Part shown: in pieces, positions 59,399-64,000 of the stretch
Position numbering within the stretch: position 1 is the first letter of the stretch
Layout of the letters: each line of letters opens with the position of its first letter
DNA from: Halopenitus persicus
GTDB taxonomy: Archaea > Halobacteriota > Halobacteria > Halobacteriales > Haloferacaceae
NCBI RefSeq assembly: GCF_002355635.1
Contig: NZ_AP017558.1
Coordinates: 372,001 to 436,000 of the forward strand
Length of the DNA: 64,000 nt
Direction: 5' to 3'
Position numbers and translations under genes: made by a program
The notes under the pieces: model-generated
The model's database searches: none
What the model was told of the DNA's origin: nothing
The model's input: only the letters and a program-made list of their open reading frames with translations

Positions 59399-60274
59399 TC
59401 ACGACACGTGGTCGAAGACGAGACAGTAACAGTGGTCGTAGCCGTAGCCGTAGCGCCCGGTTTCGGGACTCCACGTCCGGTCGTCGCCGGCCGCGTCGAC
59501 CGCCCTGTTTCCAGCATTCATCCGGCCCCCATCGTCGCGGTCGACGTCATCCTCGACTCCACCGTCGTCGTCCTCGAATCCAAGGACGATCTCGGTCCGA
59601 AACCGGAGCCCGTCCGCGTCGTCGATCGCGTCCGCGAGGTCCCACGCGAGGGTGCTCACGCCCGGGCCGAACCGGACGTTTGAGACCTCCACGACCGCGA
59701 CTGCCTCGGGCGCGAGCAGGCCGGCGACCGCCTCGAAGGCCGCGGTCGCGTCGGCGAGATAGGCATCGTAGGACCCGGCTGACTCGTAGCCTTCGAAGGG
59801 GTCGGTGTCCATCCAGTCGAGCATGAACGGCGGCGCGGTACAACAGAGGTCGAACGCGGGGAGATCGGCGCCATCACCGCGATCGGTTCCGACGTCGCTT
59901 ATAAACTCATCCCGTTCGTCCCCGCCACCGCTTATAAACTCCGTCCGGGCGTCCGCCGCATCACTTATGAATGCCGACCGACCGTCGCGGGCGTCCCCGA
60001 TCACGACGCGACGGGGATGCTCGATCCGCTCGCGCACGTACGCGACGCGGCGCGGATCGCGGTCGATGCCGTAGCCGTCCCTGTCCAGCCGGTCGGCGGC
60101 GGCGATCGTGGTGCCGAAGCCCGCGAAGGGGTCGATCACGGCGTCCCCGGGGTCGCTGAAGGTCTCGATGCACCACTCCGGAACCGCCGGGATCGACCGG
60201 ACGTCGACGTCGCACCACTCCGGAAGCGACGCCGGGTCGGGTCGCTCGGCGGGAAGCGTCGTGAAGGTATCCAC
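59399..60274 (-). CDS. DNA methyltransferase (N6-adenine/N4-cytosine type), orphan
   Basis: A 291-residue amino-methyltransferase. Motif I is VIDPFAGFGTTIAAADRL (about 45-62), and the catalytic motif IV is CTAPPF (typical form S/T/D-P-P-Y/F). Motif order I then IV fits the gamma or related class. A GTG at 60274 is chosen since a TATA box (CCTTATACG) lies 28 nt upstream and no ATG fits. Between the two motifs three copies of an 11-residue FIS(D/G) unit are inserted. No restriction enzyme is adjacent. A modification or epigenetic role is likely; the target site is unknown. Confidence 0.82.
   Translation of the reverse strand: MDTFTTLPAERPDPASLPEWCDVDVRSIPAVPEWCIETFSDPGDAVIDPFAGFGTTIAAADRLDRDGYGIDRDPRRVAYVRERIEHPRRVVIGDARDGRSAFISDAADARTEFISGGGDERDEFISDVGTDRGDGADLPAFDLCCTAPPFMLDWMDTDPFEGYESAGSYDAYLADATAAFEAVAGLLAPEAVAVVEVSNVRFGPGVSTLAWDLADAIDDADGLRFRTEIVLGFEDDDGGVEDDVDRDDGGRMNAGNRAVDAAGDDRTWSPETGRYGYGYDHCYCLVFDHVS
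59897..59995 (-). repeat. 33-bp array inside the methyltransferase gene (3 copies)
   Basis: Units start at 59897, 59930 and 59963. On the plus strand two begin GCTTATAAACTC and the third is diverged. They encode an 11-residue unit with FIS(D/G) and acidic/arginine residues, and keep the frame. Confidence 0.82.
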
Positions 60275-60404
60275 ACGTCGGTACGGTTCCCGACTGCGTA
60301 TAAGGTGATCCTTGCCGACGGGCTCGGTCCTCCGTGGCTGTTCGCTGACGATATCAGTTACGAATACGTCAATACATCTAATACACTGGAGACAAAGGAT
60401 ACGT
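60275..60404. promoter_or_regulatory. divergent promoters of the methyltransferase and the PemK-type pair
   Basis: A TATA box on the minus strand (CCTTATACG, about 60298-60306) serves the methyltransferase, and one on the plus strand (AATACATCTAATA, about 60371-60383) lies 27 nt before the ATG at 60405. The 130 bp between the starts may be bound by the winged-helix antitoxin. Confidence 0.6.
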
Positions 60405-60764
60405 ATGCCCATCGACATCGAGACGTTCGAATCATCCGCTGAGGACCGGCTCCGGAAGCGCGAGGAGACGAACGCCGACCGAGTACTGCGGTTCCTCGCC
60501 ACACATTCCGACCAAGCGTTCACGCAGAGCGAGATCCGCGACGCGACCGACGTGAAGGCCGGAAGCATCAGCGTCGTTCTCTCACGCCTCGAGGACCGTG
60601 GACTCGTCCGCCACAAAGGGAACTACTGGGCGCTTGGCGACGCCGACGAGGTGGCAGCCTACACGGGGCTGGCAGAAAGTACACGGAGCGCAAACGACCG
60701 GTTCGGCGAGGAGGATCCGAACGAGTGGTTGGAACACGCCGTCGACGACGAGGATTCCGAATGA
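60405..60764 (+). CDS. winged-helix (MarR-like) putative antitoxin
   Basis: A 119-residue protein: a helical start (ETFESSAEDRLRKREETNADRVLRFLATH), a winged helix (FTQSEIRDATDVKAGSISVVLSRLEDRGLVRHKGNYWALG, 38-77) and an acidic tail (EDPNEWLEHAVDDEDSE). The stop overlaps the start of the PemK-like gene (ATGA). Position and acidic tail fit an antitoxin that binds DNA and neutralises the toxin, though the usual MazF partners are AbrB or ribbon-helix-helix proteins. Confidence 0.8.
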   Translation: MPIDIETFESSAEDRLRKREETNADRVLRFLATHSDQAFTQSEIRDATDVKAGSISVVLSRLEDRGLVRHKGNYWALGDADEVAAYTGLAESTRSANDRFGEEDPNEWLEHAVDDEDSE

Positions 60765-61102
60765 GCTATCAGCGCGGTGACGTCGTTTGGGGCCCCGATC
60801 CGTTCAAAACGGGTGAAAATCCGCGGCCGTGGCTGATCCTCAACAACGGTCGCCACCCGTTCGATGGCGAGGAGTATATGACGATCACGCTGACGACGAC
60901 GCCCCACGACGAGGGGATCCCCCTTGATGACGACGATTGGGTCGAAGGCGGAATGCCTCGGCAAAGCTATGCCTCACCGTGGACGGTGGCCTCGCCCAAA
61001 CACGCCGCGATCGTTCGCCGACAGGGCCGACTCGAGGAGTCGTTCGTCCAAACCGTGGTCGACGCACCCGGAAGCTATCTCGAGCCACCGGACGACGACT
61101 GA
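60761..61102 (+). CDS. PemK/MazF family toxin
   Basis: A 113-residue PemK/MazF-fold protein. MSYQRGDVVWGPDPFKTGENPRPWLILNN (1-29) is the family start with the RPWLIL strand, and YMTITLTTTPHD and ASPWTVASPKHAAIVRRQGRL follow. MazF toxins are mRNA interferases. Arginine 22 and Thr/Ser in the strand match catalytic positions. It is coupled to the winged-helix gene by a 4-bp overlap. Confidence 0.85.
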   Translation: MSYQRGDVVWGPDPFKTGENPRPWLILNNGRHPFDGEEYMTITLTTTPHDEGIPLDDDDWVEGGMPRQSYASPWTVASPKHAAIVRRQGRLEESFVQTVVDAPGSYLEPPDDD

Positions 61103-61163
61103 CGGGCCCGACACGCACGGTTCGGTTCGGACTCTCGGCCGTGATCGCTCGTTCGGCGGCCGA

Positions 61164-62135
61164 TCAGTCGTCGTTCGGCGTTCGCACGCGGTTCTCGAGG
61201 TCCTCGCCGGTCTCGAGGGCCGCGACGTTGCGGGCCAGGATGTCGGCGAGCCGGTCCCAGTGTTTCGGGGTGTGGCCGCCCGTATGGGGCGTGATGAGGC
61301 AGTTCTCCAGGTCCCAGAGGACGTGCTCGGGCGGGAGCGGCTCCGGGTCGGTGACGTCGAGGGCGGCACCGCGGATCCCGCTCGACTGCAGCGCCGCAAC
61401 GAGCGCGTCGGTGTCGACGATCCCGCCGCGGGCGGCGTTGACGACGACCGCGTTCGGCGGCAGCGTGGCGAGTTCCTCCGGGCCGACCAGCCCGCGCGTG
61501 AGGTCGTTGAGCGGGCAGGCGATCACGACGTAGTCGCTCCGGGAGAACGCGTCGTGGATCGCCTCCTCCTCGAAGCCGACGACCTCGTCGGTCGGGCCGC
61601 CCTTCGACGGCGTGTAGCGGACGCCGATCGTCTCGACCTCGAAGCCCTGCAGGCGCTGGACGACCGCCTGGCCGATCGAGCCCAGCCCGACGATCGTCAC
61701 CGTGCTGTCGGTGAACTCGTGGGACTGGAAGTGGCGCCACTCGCCGTTCGACTTCCGGCGCCACCCCTCGTGAAGGCGGCGGGCGAACACGAGCATGTTG
61801 GCGATCGCCTGTTCGGCGATGCCGGGCGCGTGGATCCCGCCGGCGTTGGTCACTGCCACGCCGTGCTCGCCGAGCGCGGCCATCGGGACGTGGTCCGTCC
61901 CGGCGAAGGTGCACGCGAACAGCTCCAGCCGGTCCGCCCGGTCGAGCAGGTCCTCGTCGATCGAGATCCCCGTCACGACGCGGGCGTCGGTGATCAGGTT
62001 CCGCTCCTCCGCCGGGGTCCGCGCGAGCGCGACCGTGCGGTCGGGCAGGCGCTCACGGATCGCCTCGGCGTACGATTCCATCGACAGTCCCTCTGTCCCC
62101 TCGCGGAGGACGACGACGTCCGGTTGCTCGGTCAT
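61164..62135 (-). CDS. D-isomer specific 2-hydroxyacid dehydrogenase
   Basis: A 323-residue NAD-dependent dehydrogenase. The Rossmann loop is IVGLGSIGQAVVQRL, the arginine motif is NAARGGIVDTDALV, the acid motif is LDVTDPEPLPPEH, and the histidine is in ITPHTGGHTPKHW. The family reduces 2-oxoacids to D-2-hydroxyacids. Substrate (lactate, glyoxylate, phosphoglycerate or other) is open. It is divergent from the M20 gene. Confidence 0.93.
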   Translation of the reverse strand: MTEQPDVVVLREGTEGLSMESYAEAIRERLPDRTVALARTPAEERNLITDARVVTGISIDEDLLDRADRLELFACTFAGTDHVPMAALGEHGVAVTNAGGIHAPGIAEQAIANMLVFARRLHEGWRRKSNGEWRHFQSHEFTDSTVTIVGLGSIGQAVVQRLQGFEVETIGVRYTPSKGGPTDEVVGFEEEAIHDAFSRSDYVVIACPLNDLTRGLVGPEELATLPPNAVVVNAARGGIVDTDALVAALQSSGIRGAALDVTDPEPLPPEHVLWDLENCLITPHTGGHTPKHWDRLADILARNVAALETGEDLENRVRTPNDD

Positions 62136-62246
62136 GGTGATGGGTCGGGTACGGATCGATCCCGCGGGGGACGACTTATCCTTTTATGTATCCTTCGTCA
62201 ACGGGAACTGTGTATTCTTAAGTTCGTCCGCGTGGTAGGGGGACCC

Positions 62247-63566
62247 ATGTCCACCCAAGCCACCGAGCGACTCGTCTCGTTGCGCCGGGGGTTCCACCGG
62301 CACCCGGAACCGGCCTGGCGGGAGTTCTACACGACCCACCGGCTCGTCGAGGAGCTCCGCGACGTCGGCGTCGACGAGCTCGCGATCGGTCGCGAGGCAT
62401 ACGACCCCAGCGACCGGATGGCGGTCCCCGATGAGGAATCGATCGCGGACTGGGCCGACCGCGCACGTGATCGCGGCGCCGACGAGGAGATCCTCGAGAA
62501 GACCGGCGGCGGCGTCACCGGCTGCGTCGCGGTGCTAGAGTGCGGCGACGGCCCCGCGGTCGGCCTGCGGGTCGACATCGACGGCCTGTTCATCGACGAG
62601 TCCGACGAGCCGGGTCACGTGCCCGCCGACGAGGGGTTCCGCTCGGAGATCGACGGGACGATGCACGCCTGCGGACACGACGCGCACATGACCTGGGGGC
62701 TCGCCGCCATCGAGGCGATCAAGGCGAGCGACTTCGCCGGCCGGCTCGTCGTCTTCTTCCAGCCCGCCGAGGAGGCCGGCGGCGGCGGGCACCCGATGGC
62801 CGAGAGCAGCTACATCGAGGACCTCGAGTACCTCTTCGCGGTCCACGTCGGCCTGGACCATCCGACCGGGCGCGTCGTGGCGGGCATCGAGCGCCCGCTG
62901 GCGATGTGCCACGTCGACGCGACGATCGAGGGGACCTCGACCCACGCCGGCAAGACGCCAAACGAGGGCGACAACGCGATGCAGGCGCTCGGGACCGCGA
63001 TCCAGAACGCCTACGCGATCCCCAGACACGCCGACGGGATGACCCGCGTCAACGTCGGACGGGCGGAGTCGGGAACGGCGAGCAACGTCATCGCCGACCA
63101 CGCACACCTCGAGGCCGAGGCGCGCGGGGAGACGACCGAGCTGATGGAGTACATGAAGGGCCGCCTGAAGCGGACCCTCCGCAGCGCCGCCTCGATGCAC
63201 GGCTGCACGGTCGATATCGACGTGATAAGCGAGTCGCCGCGGGCCGACAGCGACCCCGAGCTGGTCGACCACGTCGCGGGCGTGGCCCGCGGGATCGACG
63301 GCGTGACCGAGGTCGTGCCGACCGCCGACTTCGGCGCGAGCGAGGACGCGACGTTCCTGATGAAGCGGGTCCAGGAGCACGGAGGGCTCGCGTCCTACCT
63401 GATCGTCGGGACCGACCACCCGACCGGCCACCACACGCCGACCTTCGACGTCGACGAGCGGAGCCTCCGGATCGGGACCGACGTGCTGACGGCGGCGATC
63501 TGCAGGGTCGAGGACGCGTTCGCTGGCCGAGGTCGATCGCCGACCGAACCGGCGACCGACCGATGA
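62247..63566 (+). CDS. M20 family amidohydrolase/deacylase
   Basis: A 439-residue metallopeptidase-like amidohydrolase. Zinc ligands are in GTMHACGHDAHMTWG and FFQPAEEAGGGGHPM, and the dimer domain has DATIEGTSTHAGKTPNEGDNAMQALG. The end ASEDATFLMKRVQEHGG and TDHPTGHHTPTFDVDE is typical of AbgB/HipO-type amidohydrolases. A long insertion (residues about 50-90) sets it apart from standard hippurate hydrolases. Its stop overlaps the start of ilvA. Substrate (N-acyl amino acid) is unknown. Confidence 0.92.
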   Translation: MSTQATERLVSLRRGFHRHPEPAWREFYTTHRLVEELRDVGVDELAIGREAYDPSDRMAVPDEESIADWADRARDRGADEEILEKTGGGVTGCVAVLECGDGPAVGLRVDIDGLFIDESDEPGHVPADEGFRSEIDGTMHACGHDAHMTWGLAAIEAIKASDFAGRLVVFFQPAEEAGGGGHPMAESSYIEDLEYLFAVHVGLDHPTGRVVAGIERPLAMCHVDATIEGTSTHAGKTPNEGDNAMQALGTAIQNAYAIPRHADGMTRVNVGRAESGTASNVIADHAHLEAEARGETTELMEYMKGRLKRTLRSAASMHGCTVDIDVISESPRADSDPELVDHVAGVARGIDGVTEVVPTADFGASEDATFLMKRVQEHGGLASYLIVGTDHPTGHHTPTFDVDERSLRIGTDVLTAAICRVEDAFAGRGRSPTEPATDR

Positions 63567-64000
63567 CCGGGACGAACGACTCCGGGGCGAGGACGAACGA
63601 CTCCGGGGCGAGGACGAACGACTCCGGGGCGAGGACGGACGACCTCGAGGTGAGGGATGATGACACGGAGACGGGTGCGGACCGCTCCGCCGCGGACGTT
63701 CTCGTCCCCGAGGACGTCCGTGACGCACACGACCGGATCGCCGACGTCGTCCACCGGACGCCGCTCGACGGGTCGACCACGCTCGCCGAGGCCAGCGGCG
63801 CGGCGGCGGTCGGACTCAAGCTGGAGAACACCCAGCGGACCGGATCGTTCAAGATCCGCGGCGCGTACAACGCGATGGCCCAGCTCTCGCCGGCCGAGCG
63901 CGAGGCGGGCGTCATCGCCGCCAGCGCGGGCAATCACGCGCAGGGCGTCGCGCTCGCGGGCGAGTTGCTGGGGATCGACGCGGAGATCGTCGTTCCCGAG
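63563..64000 (+). CDS. ilvA: threonine ammonia-lyase (IlvA-like), N-terminal part
   Basis: 146 residues are seen, and the gene runs off the window. PLP lysine is Lys97 in RTGSFKIRGAYNAM, and the motif ASAGNHAQGVALAGELLG follows. Threonine ammonia-lyase makes 2-oxobutyrate for isoleucine. The first 45 residues are a hydrophilic tail with three copies of a seven-residue unit (NDSGART) from a 21-bp array directly after the start. The 4-bp overlap with the M20 gene suggests co-transcription. Confidence 0.9.
   Translation, partial: MTGTNDSGARTNDSGARTNDSGARTDDLEVRDDDTETGADRSAADVLVPEDVRDAHDRIADVVHRTPLDGSTTLAEASGAAAVGLKLENTQRTGSFKIRGAYNAMAQLSPAEREAGVIAASAGNHAQGVALAGELLGIDAEIVVPE
63571..63633 (+). 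repeat. 21-bp tandem array at the start of ilvA (3 copies)
   Basis: Units begin at 63571, 63592 and 63613. All share GACGAACGACTCCGGGGCGA. They encode NDSGART in the N-terminal tail and keep the frame. Confidence 0.93.

Overview
This window comes from an extremely halophilic archaeon (class Halobacteria, a haloarchaeon). The DNA is strongly GC-rich and almost every protein is acidic. Promoters are archaeal TATA boxes about 27 nt upstream of mostly leaderless starts. Archaeal-type information genes are present: primase PriS, GINS, RNA polymerase subunits D, K and N, S17e, L18e, EF-1beta, Pelota and the mevalonate/isopentenyl phosphate kinase pair. Many small genes have recognisable relatives only in haloarchaea. 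A Halorubrum-like lineage is a guess that I cannot prove here.

Layout. 0-3 kb: end of a polyprenyl diphosphate synthase, a peroxiredoxin, and the replication pair priS-gins. 3-9 kb: small regulators, mutY, a SprT-like protease, an FMN reductase, a UspA protein and birA. 9-15 kb: an overlapping four-gene chain (cofD, a dihydrouridine synthase-like TIM barrel, a CitG-like gene, DUF447), then S17e, a TctA-like permease, a four-CxxC zinc-finger mini-protein and EF-1beta, followed by tRNA-Thr. 15-22 kb: GNAT and CBS proteins, an Mrp/NBP35 Fe-S carrier, a phosphohexomutase, isopentenyl phosphate kinase and mevalonate kinase. 22-29 kb: the large information cluster on the minus strand, tRNA-Ser-rps13-rps4-rps11-rpoD and then tRNA-Leu-rpl18e-rpl13-rps9-rpoN-rpoK-eno-rps2. 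29-58 kb: metabolic and membrane genes, including an HtrA lipoprotein, CobT, IleS, a two-domain multicopper oxidase, an MFS transporter, an ornithine cyclodeaminase family enzyme, Pelota, an amidase, MscS, CstA, an ArsA-like ATPase, CobB and an aldehyde ferredoxin oxidoreductase. 58.3-61.1 kb: a small accessory island with two toxin-antitoxin pairs flanking an orphan DNA methyltransferase. 61-64 kb: a 2-hydroxyacid dehydrogenase, an M20 amidohydrolase and the start of threonine ammonia-lyase.

The most unusual feature is the density of short tandem arrays (units of 12-33 bp, 2-8 copies). I count about ten inside genes and about a dozen between genes. Every in-gene unit is a multiple of three, while most between-gene units are not. 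Four of the between-gene arrays start on, or run over, the stop codon of the upstream gene. This looks like an active repeat-generating process filtered by selection on reading frame. The other stretches most worth following up are the cofD-CitG-DUF447 chain, which looks like part of a C1-carrier or deazaflavin-type cofactor pathway, and the island at 58-61 kb.
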